This document shows positions 1 to 9,579 of a stretch of DNA of 37,089 bases, piece after piece. Every line of letters starts with the position of its first letter. The first letter of the stretch is position 1. Under the pieces are notes generated by a model, which worked only from the letters and a program-made list of their open reading frames with translations, was not told the origin of the DNA and searched no databases. The position numbers and the translations under genes are program-made. The DNA comes from a virus: the IMG/VR virus record IMGVR_UViG_3300018080_001892, positions 1 through 37,089 of that record; one strand, 5' to 3'.

Positions 1-156
1 AACGGGGAATATGGAAATTATGGGTTTTTGCTCAAAAGTTCAACTGAGGATGATAACTGCTATCACACATGGGATGACCCGAATGACACATATAAGCCAT
101 ATATGAGTTTGACTTACACCGTCCCAGGCGGCGGCAGAACGATGGTGTTTTTTTAG
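1..156 (+). CDS. C-terminal end of a probable tail/structural protein (partial)
   Basis: The frame is open from base 1 and ends at TAG 154-156, giving the last 51 residues of a protein that starts outside the window. The end contains SLTYTVPGGG, a short beta-strand-like ending seen in many phage structural proteins, but that is not diagnostic. The next gene follows after 14 bases with its ribosome site (AGAAAGGG) just behind this stop, so the two are probably co-transcribed. Position before the fibre and lysis genes suggests a distal tail or baseplate component. The function is inferred from context only. Confidence 0.6.
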   Translation, partial: NGEYGNYGFLLKSSTEDDNCYHTWDDPNDTYKPYMSLTYTVPGGGRTMVFF

Positions 157-170
157 AGAAAGGGAAAAAG

Positions 171-2102
171 TTGAAAGTATCAGTTTGCATGATCACATGG
201 AATGAGGAAAAGATAATCGAAACGGCTATTAAAAGCACGGTTGGACTTGCTGATGAGGTTGTCGTAGTCGATACCGGATCGGAGGACGGCACAGTAGAAC
301 TTGCAAAAAAACTTGGTTGTGTTGTCGAAACAGGGGCGGATAGATACCACAAGGCGCAGTCAAGAAATCGAGCTATGGAATTGGCAACGGGTGATTGGGT
401 TGTCATCCTGGATTGCGATGAACAGATAGCAGACCCAAAAGGGTTACGCAAGTTCTTGGAAACAGCCGACAAAGACGGCTATCTGATTGAACTACATTAC
501 AAGGACAAAAACGGCAAAACCACGTTGCAGTTTCCACAGATGCGGATATGGAAAAAGGGAACGTGGCTGTATAAATATCGGGCGCACGAACTACCGCTCA
601 GGCAAGATCCTAAGTACAAGCAAGGAAGAACATCATTTGTCTGGGAGCATAGATCGATACCGTCTCGGAATAGTTGGAAATTGCAGTACACGCTAGATAG
701 ATTGCTCATGGATTTGGAAGAGTTCCCAAAGTCCAGCAGGACGCTTTACTATCTCGGGCGTCAGTATTGTTACCTGAAAGAGTGGAAAAAGGCGCTCAAA
801 ATCTTTGACCGCTATATGAAGATACCAGACCATGACGAGTGTAATGCCTGGTACAGAATTGCTCAGTGTCATAAAGAATTAGGCGATTACAACAAACAGA
901 TCAAAGCATTATATCAGGCATGTGCGCTTAGTCCTCTCCGGCGTGAATGGTGGGGAGAGATAGCGGAACTTTATTACAAGAGAGAGCATTTTGACCTGGC
1001 AAGTGCTGTTTTATCGGCAATGTTGAAGATACCAAAACCTAAATACGATTACATAGATGATTATTGGCATGGTCATTATATCCATGATCTTTACGCAAGA
1101 AGTTTGTACCGGTCTGGTCAATACGAAGAAGGTAGAAAACATGCACGATTAGCGTTGAAGATGAGGACAGGGGATCCACGACTAAAGGGCAATCTTGGCT
1201 GGTTCGCAAGACACATAGAAAATGTCCCTAATCGCAATCTAAAGGTACTTTTTCTAACAAATCACGATTGGGCGGGTGCTGGATTTAGACTTGCAAAAGC
1301 TATCAATGACTATACAACCCATGAAGCAAAGCTAGTCTGTATGAATGACCATGAGTTTGATTATGGGTATGACGTTCTTAATCCATCACCTGAAAAATTA
1401 GCAGCCTTGATAGAGTGGGCCGATGTGGTCAACGCGTATGACGATTACGATCTGCCAAAAGGTAAGCCAGGCGCGAAGACCTATCTTGGATCATATTATC
1501 GGAATATGTGGCCGATGGAGAATGCTAAAACGTCTGGCGTTCAGAGATTTTGCCCTGTTATCAACCTGGCTTTATACGGTGCTAATTGGATTAGTTTACC
1601 CGTTGAGAAACTACCGCAAGCACAACCTGACAACCAGTTTATCACCTTTGCACACGCTCCAACCAATCGAGAATTGAAAGGTACGGCAGAAATTATAGAA
1701 GCATTCAAAGGCGTAAGTGGCGTTAATTTGGACATTATTGAAGGTGTAACTTATGACGAATGTTTGAAAAGAAAATCTGCTGCTCATGTTGTCATTGATC
1801 AGATCGGGGATAACACCCGGGGATATGGCTGCAACTCGCTTGAAGCGTGGTCTATGGGCCAGCCGGTGATTGCAAATGCCACTGATGAAATATGCGATCT
1901 GATCGTAAAAGAGGTTGGTTACCTACCGTTTATACGGGTTAGGAATGGCGAGGAATTGAAGGTAGTTATAGAGAGTTTGAGAGATGAAAAAGTCAGGCAA
2001 GAGTGGGCTGATATAGGTAAGAAATATATTGACGAATTTCACGATCCGCAGAAGGTAGCAGATAATTTTATATCGCTTTGTTATGGAGCGATTGAGGAGT
2101 AG
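171..2102 (+). CDS. Glycosyltransferase: GT2 domain + TPR region + GT4-like domain
   Basis: A 643-residue protein with a TTG start 7 bases behind an AGAAAGGG ribosome site. Residues 1-110 form a GT2 (GT-A) nucleotide-sugar transferase: SVCMITWNEE, VVVDTGSEDGT and a DxD-like LDCDE motif. Residues about 170-350 are helical, TPR-like repeats (TLYYLGRQYCYLKEWKKAL; WYRIAQCHKELGDY). Residues about 360-640 resemble a GT-B (GT4-like) domain with HAPTNRELKGT and GYGCNSLEAWSMGQPVIA. No signal peptide or membrane segment is visible, so it is cytoplasmic. It sits 3 bases before the collagen-like fibre gene, so the fibre is its likeliest substrate; this is inference. A role in modifying the host surface is the alternative. 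Confidence 0.85.
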   Translation: MKVSVCMITWNEEKIIETAIKSTVGLADEVVVVDTGSEDGTVELAKKLGCVVETGADRYHKAQSRNRAMELATGDWVVILDCDEQIADPKGLRKFLETADKDGYLIELHYKDKNGKTTLQFPQMRIWKKGTWLYKYRAHELPLRQDPKYKQGRTSFVWEHRSIPSRNSWKLQYTLDRLLMDLEEFPKSSRTLYYLGRQYCYLKEWKKALKIFDRYMKIPDHDECNAWYRIAQCHKELGDYNKQIKALYQACALSPLRREWWGEIAELYYKREHFDLASAVLSAMLKIPKPKYDYIDDYWHGHYIHDLYARSLYRSGQYEEGRKHARLALKMRTGDPRLKGNLGWFARHIENVPNRNLKVLFLTNHDWAGAGFRLAKAINDYTTHEAKLVCMNDHEFDYGYDVLNPSPEKLAALIEWADVVNAYDDYDLPKGKPGAKTYLGSYYRNMWPMENAKTSGVQRFCPVINLALYGANWISLPVEKLPQAQPDNQFITFAHAPTNRELKGTAEIIEAFKGVSGVNLDIIEGVTYDECLKRKSAAHVVIDQIGDNTRGYGCNSLEAWSMGQPVIANATDEICDLIVKEVGYLPFIRVRNGEELKVVIESLRDEKVRQEWADIGKKYIDEFHDPQKVADNFISLCYGAIEE

Positions 2103-4220
<2,118 letters not shown>

Positions 4221-4261
4221 AAAAGGAAAATTATGACAGAAATTGCAGAGGTTTTTACATA

Positions 4262-4369
4262 ATGCAAACAAGACAACGAAAAGAGCAAGTTGAGAAGTTG
4301 CTAGACATACTAAAAGAAAAATCCGTAATTAACGATAACGATATAAAAAGTATGCAAGGATTAACTTAG
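4262..4369 (+). CDS. Small hypothetical protein (35 aa)
   Basis: A small ORF beginning MQTRQRKEQVEKLLDILKEK, charged and helical. Its ATG overlaps the stop (TAATG) of a 9-codon ORF at 4233-4262 that has the better ribosome site (AAAGGAAAA), so expression may depend on translational coupling. Many tail modules carry a tiny gene before the endolysin, but I see no recognisable family signature. It could also be non-coding spacer between the fibre and lysozyme genes. Confidence 0.35.
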   Translation: MQTRQRKEQVEKLLDILKEKSVINDNDIKSMQGLT

Positions 4370-4383
4370 AAAAGGAGCAGGAT

Positions 4384-5295
4384 ATGGCAAATTTATTAAA
4401 AAGTTATACAGACTACCCAACGAACCCATCGTTCCTGTACGTTCAGGACGGAATCAACATTGACTATTTGAAATTCAAACAGGCAGGCGGGCGCGGGCTG
4501 ATTATCAGAGCGTCAACCGCTGACCAGATCACGGATGGCGCGTTTAATCATCCGGCAAATTACGTTGACCTGGCAGCAACCGCACACATTCAGGGCGCGT
4601 ATGATGCTGGACTTCTGGCTATCCTGTACCACGAGTTGAGGATCAAACCCGACACCTACGACGTGGACTGGAAGACTCCAGGCGCGGGGTTGCAGTATAG
4701 ATCGCTGGCTTACATAGCGGACAACAGGGTACATCACGGCTATTGTATCGACCTACGGCATCCAGAGGATGACACCGACGGGCATTTGCAAGAAGCGTTG
4801 GATCGGTTCATCGGGGTTATTTCGCAGCTTCGACCGAATGCGAAATTCATCGTCTCGACCAACAAAGATACTTGGCAAAAAGGAGACAAGCGCGTTGAGA
4901 ACTTAATCGGGCAAGCGGACTTCCCGCATCTCGTTCTGCTGATGAACGACTTTTACAGTTCCACAAAGAAACGACCATCATCACGACCTGGTTTATTGGC
5001 AGAGAATAAGTCCTATATGTGGGCGCTGGGTTACACCAATGAATTCAGCACCGATGGATCAAGCGCGTTAGAGATTGTCTATCTCGGCACGGAAAGCGAC
5101 CTGCTTAACAGGTTCGGCAAGCCCGCGAAGTGGCAGATCGGATTGGACGGCGAAACGCCCGAAGATCCACCGGTCGAAGACCCGCCAGAAGACCCCCCCG
5201 AAGACCCGCCAACCGACCCCCCTGTCTCATCCCCCGACCTCGTGGCGGCGGTTGACAGGCTGAACGCGACGCTGAGAGAGGCGTTCAGGTTATGA
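4384..5295 (+). CDS. GH25-like protein with degenerate active site and Pro-rich tail
   Basis: A 303-residue protein with a clear ribosome site (AAAGGAGCA) before ATG. Residues 15-230 follow the beta/alpha-barrel pattern of GH25 muramidase-like proteins (GINIDYLKFKQAG; GAYDAGLLAILYHELR; GYCIDLRHPEDD). The acidic DxE pair of active GH25 enzymes reads D-L-R here, so catalysis is doubtful. Residues about 258-280 are a Pro/Asp/Glu linker (PEDPPVEDPPEDPPEDPP), then a short amphipathic helix. Its stop overlaps the start of the intact GH25 gene. It may be a structural or wall-binding paralogue, or part of a two-subunit lysin; both ideas are inferred. Confidence 0.6.
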   Translation: MANLLKSYTDYPTNPSFLYVQDGINIDYLKFKQAGGRGLIIRASTADQITDGAFNHPANYVDLAATAHIQGAYDAGLLAILYHELRIKPDTYDVDWKTPGAGLQYRSLAYIADNRVHHGYCIDLRHPEDDTDGHLQEALDRFIGVISQLRPNAKFIVSTNKDTWQKGDKRVENLIGQADFPHLVLLMNDFYSSTKKRPSSRPGLLAENKSYMWALGYTNEFSTDGSSALEIVYLGTESDLLNRFGKPAKWQIGLDGETPEDPPVEDPPEDPPEDPPTDPPVSSPDLVAAVDRLNATLREAFRL

Positions 5296-6011
5296 TAACC
5301 GGCATAGACGTCTCACACTGGCAAGGGCGCATGGACTGGTCGAAAGCCAAAGAAGCGGGGGCATCATTCGGCATATTCAAAGCAACCGATTTCTGGAAAG
5401 CGCAGCCGCGCGGGTTTGTAGACAGCGAAGCAGACAACAACTGGAGCGGCACACTGGACGCCGGGCTGATAAACGGGTGCTACTGCTGGTTACAGCCAAA
5501 GGTTGATCCGACAGTACAGGCTAACTTCTTCTTGGAGTTCTGGAATGTTCACCCGTGCAACCTACCCCCGATACTGGACGTTGAGGACACGGACGTATTC
5601 AACCATTCCGACATGCTCTGGCGTGTTCAGAAATGGTTACAGGTGGTCGAGGACGCGCTTGACATCAAGCCGATGGTTTATACCTCGTATGGGTATATGA
5701 TGTCATTCGACAAGTCGAAAGCGCAGTTCCTTTCCCAATATCCCTTGTGGCAGGCGTGGTATAGCGTGTTCAACCCGAAAGTGCCAGCCCCGTGGACATC
5801 ATGGACTATCTGGCAACACACCGCCAAAGGTGACGGTCAGAAGTACGGCGCAGTGGCAAAGAACATCGACATGAACAAGTTTGACGGTACGCTGGATGAC
5901 TTGAAACGGCTGTGCAACATGGAAGTCGAACCATCCAACCCCCAGCCCGACCCGACGCCCGCCGAGCGGGTGTACGAGATACTGCAACGGGACGTGAAAG
6001 AGTTGTTATGA
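5292..6011 (+). CDS. GH25 lysozyme (endolysin)
   Basis: A 239-residue protein whose ATG overlaps the previous stop (ATGATAA). It opens with GIDVSHWQGRMDW, the GH25 signature with the first catalytic-region Asp, and continues with KATDFW, GCYCWLQP, PPILDVEDTD (the catalytic D-x-E), VYTSYGYM and WQHTAKGDGQKYG near the barrel end. It should cleave the beta-1,4 bond between N-acetylmuramic acid and N-acetylglucosamine for host lysis. There is no signal peptide, so release would need a holin. The C-terminus (PQPDPTPAERVYEILQRDVK) is a linker plus a short helix rather than a known wall-binding domain. Confidence 0.9.
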   Translation: MITGIDVSHWQGRMDWSKAKEAGASFGIFKATDFWKAQPRGFVDSEADNNWSGTLDAGLINGCYCWLQPKVDPTVQANFFLEFWNVHPCNLPPILDVEDTDVFNHSDMLWRVQKWLQVVEDALDIKPMVYTSYGYMMSFDKSKAQFLSQYPLWQAWYSVFNPKVPAPWTSWTIWQHTAKGDGQKYGAVAKNIDMNKFDGTLDDLKRLCNMEVEPSNPQPDPTPAERVYEILQRDVKELL

Positions 6012-6772
6012 GCGTCGACCTGCGCTTGTCCGATTGGTACGATTACATAATGACTGTCCCCGGCAAGAGTATAGATGCTATCATAACCGATTTACCCTAC
6101 GGTACAACGGCGTGTAAGTGGGATAACGTCATTCCATTTGAACCAATGTGGGAGCAGGTGAAGCGGGTGCTGAAGGATAGGGGCGCATTTGTTACAACTG
6201 CGAGTCAGCCGTTCACGAGTGCGTTGGTGATGAGTAATACGGGATGGTTTCGATATTGTTGTGTTTGGGAAAAAACAAACTCTGGTGATTTTATGTTGGC
6301 AAAAATCCGACCAAGAATGAAACATGAGGACATTTGTGTGTTTTCAAAAAACGGTCATCAATATAATCCCCAAATGCAAAAGGGCAAACCATACAAAGAC
6401 CACCCAAGAAAAAGAAGTCACCGCGTAATAAAATCCTCAATCCCCAACTTGGGGATTGACAACAACGGCACAAGGTATCCGTCATCGGTTCAAAAGTTTA
6501 GCAACGGCAATAATGATATAGCACACCCCACTCAAAAGCCCGTTGCCCTGTACGAGTATCTCATCCGCACATACACCAACGAAGGCGACACCGTCATGGA
6601 CTTCTGTTGCGGGTCAGGTACAACGGCGGTCGCTTGCGTGAACACGGGCAGACATTTCACGGGGTGTGATAACGAACCTGAATACTTCGACATAGCACAG
6701 AAGCGGATAGCAGAAGCGCAGAAACAGCCGTCGTTATTCGAGGCGGCGCAACCCGTGTGGGCAGAACGTTAG
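6008..6772 (+). CDS. Beta-class DNA adenine/cytosine-N4 methyltransferase
   Basis: The start chosen is ATG 6008, overlapping the lysozyme stop (ATGA); an upstream in-frame start at 5912 would lie deep inside the lysozyme gene. The 254-residue product has motif IV ITDLPYG near residue 25 before the target region, and HPTQKP then FCCGSGTTA (motif I, AdoMet binding) near the end, the order of beta-class amino-methyltransferases. DLPYG favours N6-adenine over N4-cytosine, but that is uncertain. No restriction enzyme is next to it, so it probably protects phage DNA from host restriction. Confidence 0.85.
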   Translation: MSVDLRLSDWYDYIMTVPGKSIDAIITDLPYGTTACKWDNVIPFEPMWEQVKRVLKDRGAFVTTASQPFTSALVMSNTGWFRYCCVWEKTNSGDFMLAKIRPRMKHEDICVFSKNGHQYNPQMQKGKPYKDHPRKRSHRVIKSSIPNLGIDNNGTRYPSSVQKFSNGNNDIAHPTQKPVALYEYLIRTYTNEGDTVMDFCCGSGTTAVACVNTGRHFTGCDNEPEYFDIAQKRIAEAQKQPSLFEAAQPVWAER

Positions 6773-6776
6773 CTTT

Positions 6777-7667
6777 TTGCTGACAACCCGCACACGCGGC
6801 AACGAGTGGAGGGATAGACGAACGAAACTTGAAAACTCAGGGAACGTTCTATCGGTTTATTATGATGGGATTAACAAGGGGTGGTATAAAGATTTTCTAT
6901 TGATGGCAGACCTGCACTGGGACAGTATCTATTGCAGGCGCGACATCCTGAAACGCCACCTCGACGAAGCGCACACACGCAAGGCGCGCATTATCATCGC
7001 GGGAGACCTGTTCGACGCGATGCAGGGCAAGTTCGACCCGCGCAAGAACATGGATGAATTACGACCAGAGTTCAAGGTCAACGACTACTATGGCAAGGTC
7101 ACATCCGAAGCGGTGAAATACTTTGCCCCTTACGCTGGCGACCTGCTGCTTCTCGGCAAGGGCAACCACGAAACAGCCGTGACCAAGAACTCCAACATCG
7201 ACATCCTTTCTAACCTGGTGTACGGGTTACATCAAGAATACGGGTCAGAGTGCATCATGGGCGGGTACGGCGGGTGGATCCGTTTCATGTTCAAAATATC
7301 CACCATCCGCACATCGATCAAGATGCGCTACTATCACGGCACGGGCGGCAGTGCGCCGGTCACCAAAGGCACGATACAGACCAACCGCCAGGCGGTGTAT
7401 CTGCCCGATGCGGACGTGGTACTGAACGGGCACAACCACAACGCATACTGGCTGCCGCTGGCACGCGAGCGGCTGAGCGACAAAGGGCGGCTGTATCAGG
7501 ACTTGATACACTTCGTCAGGACGCCAGGCTACAAGCAGACATGGAACGCAAAAGAGGGGTTCGACATAGAGAAACTACCCGACCCCAAACCGCTTGGCAG
7601 CGTGTGGATGCGCATGATAGCCGACGGCGGGAACGTGCGGCTGGAGTTTACTCCGGCGGTGGAATAG
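6777..7667 (+). CDS. Calcineurin-like metallophosphoesterase
   Basis: A 296-residue protein with all metal-binding motifs in order: ADLHWD (DxH) near residue 45, AGDLFDA (GDxxD) near 80, GKGNHET (GNHE) near 125, a lone His in YYHGTGG, and NGHNHNAYW (GHxH) near 220. These coordinate a two-metal centre that hydrolyses phosphodiester or phosphomonoester bonds. The substrate cannot be read from the sequence. The TTG start at 6777 is the first possible and has no good ribosome site; the conserved domain starts about 40 residues later, so the true start may be internal. It is the last + strand gene before the RNA gene. Confidence 0.8.
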   Translation: MLTTRTRGNEWRDRRTKLENSGNVLSVYYDGINKGWYKDFLLMADLHWDSIYCRRDILKRHLDEAHTRKARIIIAGDLFDAMQGKFDPRKNMDELRPEFKVNDYYGKVTSEAVKYFAPYAGDLLLLGKGNHETAVTKNSNIDILSNLVYGLHQEYGSECIMGGYGGWIRFMFKISTIRTSIKMRYYHGTGGSAPVTKGTIQTNRQAVYLPDADVVLNGHNHNAYWLPLARERLSDKGRLYQDLIHFVRTPGYKQTWNAKEGFDIEKLPDPKPLGSVWMRMIADGGNVRLEFTPAVE

Positions 7668-7724
7668 CCATCATCCTTCTCCTCCCTCCCTATGGTTGCC
7701 CTGGCTCCGGCTGGAGCAACCGAC

Positions 7725-7753
7725 TTGCATACGGTACGGGAGTATGGTATATT
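7725..7753 (+). promoter_or_regulatory. Sigma70-type promoter for the RNA gene
   Basis: TTGCAT at 7725-7730 and TATATT at 7748-7753 are separated by exactly 17 bases, close to the sigma70 optimum. Transcription would start near 7760. No ORF with a ribosome site follows before the terminator at 7886-7916, so the promoter appears dedicated to a short RNA. Confidence 0.6.
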
Positions 7754-7759
7754 TATGGT

Positions 7760-7917
7760 ATCCTTCGGGGTTCGTTCACAGAGAACTGTGGTTTAAGTCC
7801 ACCTGGCGGCGTGACCGCAGGTGGCAATAGCGACCCGGTACCAGGTCGTTCCATAGCTCGTCCGCCATGTGCGGAAGGAGTAACACCACCGTCCTTCGGG
7901 GCGGTGGTTGCTTTTTA
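7760..7917 (+). ncRNA. Candidate structured RNA, about 158 nt, five consecutive hairpins
   Basis: The segment has its own promoter and ends in an intrinsic terminator. By eye it folds into five stems. H1 is CACAG 7777-7781 with CTGTG 7786-7790. H2 is CCACCTG 7799-7805 with CAGGTGG 7818-7824, plus inner CGG/CCG. H3 is CGACC 7831-7835 with GGTCG 7844-7848, extendable by two pairs. H4 is TCCGC 7861-7865 with GCGGA 7871-7875. H5 is the terminator stem. There is no start codon with a plausible downstream frame. It is not a tRNA or tmRNA and I do not recognise a riboswitch core. It lies between the lytic genes and the integrase on the opposite strand. The function is unknown. Confidence 0.6.
7885..7916 (+). 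terminator. Intrinsic terminator with UUCG loop
   Basis: ACCACCGTCC at 7885-7894 pairs with GGGCGGTGGT at 7899-7908 (10 bp, one G-T pair) around a TTCG tetraloop, followed by TTGCTTTTT. It ends the RNA transcript and probably also read-through from the metallophosphoesterase operon. Confidence 0.85.
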
Positions 7918-7920
7918 TAT

Positions 7921-8286
7921 CCCAAAGTAACGAAAAATGTATACTGTCTGATATGTTAGTATCTTTTGTACTTCGTTGTTAACTCAAAACGGGTAATATC
8001 GTAATATAAAATAAACTGGTCGATTTCGACCAGATATACATTGTATATACCAACCTTGTTGGTCATATAACCAATGTAATATATTATCATTTATGCTAAT
8101 TAACTGAAATAACGCTGGTTCACTATTATCAATTTCACACAATTGGGGTGTTTCACCACATGGTGAAAAACTTGTTTTTAGCGAAAACAACCTTAGATAC
8201 CAGTAACATTTAAGTAACATAAATCAAAGTGAAATTTATTGCCTGTTAACCCGCCAAACCGCCGTTAAGGTGCAATTTATTGCTTG
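7921..8286. other. AT-rich gene-free region with multiple palindromes
   Basis: There is no supported ORF in these 366 bases between the RNA terminator and the integrase stop. Perfect inverted repeats stand close together: CTGGTCGA/TCGACCAG at 8016-8033, ATATAC/GTATAT at 8034-8048, ACCAAC/GTTGGT at 8049-8063, and TTTCACCA/TGGTGAAA at 8151-8168. AGTAACAT occurs twice near 8202-8220. None has a clear T-run, so they look like protein-binding sites or a replication/maintenance locus rather than terminators. Confidence 0.5.
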
Positions 8287-8289
8287 TTA
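8229..8289. repeat. 20-bp direct repeat pair next to integrase 3' end
   Basis: GTGAAATTTATTGCCTGTTA at 8229-8248 and GTGCAATTTATTGCTTGTTA at 8270-8289 match at 18 of 20 positions and are 41 bases apart, about four helical turns. The second copy overlaps the integrase stop codon. Spacing on one face of the helix suggests paired protein binding; the protein is unknown. Confidence 0.6.
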
Positions 8290-9219
8290 CAGCCTCCACC
8301 TATCCGCCGGACTTGCTCGCCGGTGCGCGGCTTCCGTGTCCGTGTCAGCCAGCAGCAGGTAGTGTCTGACCATCTCCAGCGATGAGTGTCCCAACAGCCG
8401 TTGCAGTGTGAAGATATCCCCGCCGTTGCGGATGAACTGGATAGCGAAGGTGTGCCGGAAGCGGTGAGGGTGAACGTGCGAGACACCGGCTTGCTTGCCG
8501 ATGTGATTCAATACGTGCCTCACGTTGTTGCGGTCAACCGCCTTGCCGCTGGATGATAGGAATAGCGGATCATCGTCTCGTAGGTCTTCGCGGGTTTGTA
8601 AATATTTCCACAGCGTCATCGTGGCTGCCTTGCCGATAAACACGGTGCGGCCTTTCGTTTTCCTGCCTGTCCCGTAGGGATGCACCTTGACCTCGCCGGT
8701 CTGCAAATTTACATCCTCAACTTTCAGTCTGCCCAATTCACCGATACGCAAACCGGTATCAAGCAGGACCATGATGATGGCTGAGTCGCGTTTTGCCGTG
8801 GGTCGTTTCATGGTATAGCGCCGCTTCCCCTCTTTGGTATCTGCCAGTCTGGTACGCTCCGCGCCGGTCAGCAGTTTGCGGATCTCGTCTTCCGTGAAGG
8901 GAACGATCTCACGATGTGCATAGCGCGGGCGTTTCAGTTCACCGTCCGGGCGTTCGATGCCCAGTTCGTTAGCACACCAGCCGAAAAAGGTACGTATTGC
9001 TTTCCACATATTTTCTACCGACGATCCAGCATATCCCGCGTCTGACTGCATGATCATAAATCCACGCAGGTCGTTGAGTGTGATGTCCTCAACATCGGAA
9101 TTACTCAAGTGTTCTGTCAGCTTGTCCAACGCCCAGATGTACAGGTCAACCGTGTTGTGGCTGTACCCGTCAGCGCGCAGGGTGAGGACAAAACCCTCGA
9201 TGGCTTCTGTCAAAATCAT
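8287..9219 (-). CDS. int: Tyrosine recombinase/integrase
   Basis: The start chosen is ATG at 9219 (MILTEAIEGFVLTL), which has an AGAAAGGCGG ribosome site about 7 bases upstream; a longer frame to 9315 would run into the att region and lacks one. The 310-residue protein has an N-terminal SAM-like DNA-binding domain (residues 1-95) and a catalytic domain with DTGLRIGELGRL (catalytic Arg), the Lys of GRKTKG, HPHRFRHTF (HxxR), LLGHSS (His) and the nucleophile in VRHYLLL. It integrates and, with a partner, excises the phage at the adjacent att site. It is convergent with the lytic genes. Confidence 0.95.
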   Translation of the reverse strand: MILTEAIEGFVLTLRADGYSHNTVDLYIWALDKLTEHLSNSDVEDITLNDLRGFMIMQSDAGYAGSSVENMWKAIRTFFGWCANELGIERPDGELKRPRYAHREIVPFTEDEIRKLLTGAERTRLADTKEGKRRYTMKRPTAKRDSAIIMVLLDTGLRIGELGRLKVEDVNLQTGEVKVHPYGTGRKTKGRTVFIGKAATMTLWKYLQTREDLRDDDPLFLSSSGKAVDRNNVRHVLNHIGKQAGVSHVHPHRFRHTFAIQFIRNGGDIFTLQRLLGHSSLEMVRHYLLLADTDTEAAHRRASPADRWRL

Positions 9220-9275
9220 CTTATACCGCCTTTCTACGTAAGAGGTTTGCGGTAGTCCATGATCCTGAACTGCCA

Positions 9276-9398
9276 ACCCCTTACCTGTTAGATGTATCGC
9301 GGTAAGGGGTCTCAAGGTCGGGGCGCTGGGATTCGAACCCAGGACCTCTTACACCCCATGCACAGTCACCGTGAGCCATACCGCGCACCCCTTACCGC
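9276..9398. repeat. Three arm-type repeats (ACCCCTTACC) flanking the att core
   Basis: ACCCCTTACC occurs at 9276-9285. Its exact reverse complement GGTAAGGGGT is at 9301-9310, extended to GCGGTAAGGGGT from 9299, and the 12-mer ACCCCTTACCGC is at 9387-9398. Copies two and three form a perfect 12-bp inverted repeat on either side of the tRNA-like core. Copies one and two could also pair as a 10-bp hairpin with a 15-base loop. The layout matches arm-type binding sites of a heterobivalent tyrosine integrase, although a leader hairpin is possible for the first two. Confidence 0.55.
9316..9360 (-). other. attP: Putative attP core: tRNA-Pro(GGG) 3' half
   Basis: Read on the minus strand, this segment holds an anticodon loop ATGGGGT (anticodon GGG), the T-arm CTGGG-TTCGAAT-CCCAG, the 3' acceptor half CGCCCCG, then ACC. 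The 5' half (to about 9392) does not form a D-arm and makes a poor anticodon stem, so this is not a functional tRNA. Phages that integrate into tRNA genes carry just this 3' part so that the host gene is rebuilt. The position directly upstream of int supports an attP core. The predicted target is a host tRNA-Pro gene. Confidence 0.65.
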
Positions 9399-9579
9399 CA
9401 TCCGGCGCAGGTATGTGGCGTCGACGGTTGGAGCGGGTTATGGTGTGTACTTTTAATTGATTATCCCGTTTTGTGACTAATTGTTTATACAATACGTTGT
9501 ATTTATATTTTTTTGATTTATAATTAGAACATTGTATCTATATAGGGAGGGTAACAATGATCCGGTTCTTTGACCGCGA
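9399..9579. other. AT-rich spacer between att and repressor 3' end
   Basis: There is no gene supported on the minus strand here. TTGTATTTATAT near 9498 and TTGTATCTATAT near 9533 are near-identical direct repeats, and TACAA/TTGTA near 9487-9500 could form a small hairpin followed on the + strand by a T-rich run. A TATAAT lies at 9519-9524 and a good ribosome site (GGGAGGG) at 9545-9551 precedes an ATG at 9557, facing into the antisense strand of the repressor gene. Confidence 0.4.

Noticed and set aside
4233-4262. A 9-codon ORF (MTEIAEVFT) with a good ribosome site
   Set aside because: It is too short to call as a gene. It is noted only as a possible coupling leader for the 35-aa ORF at 4262.
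7250-7930. A 226-aa + strand ORF overlapping the metallophosphoesterase and RNA gene
   Set aside because: It is in a shifted frame of a gene with all metal motifs, is rich in His and Arg as off-frame text, and runs through the terminator.
9317-9392. A complete tRNA gene on the minus strand
   Set aside because: The T-arm, acceptor 3' strand and a GGG anticodon loop are present, but no D-arm forms, the anticodon stem has a mismatch and two wobbles, and the apparent 5' acceptor match comes from the ACCCCTTACCGC repeat. An att core fits better.
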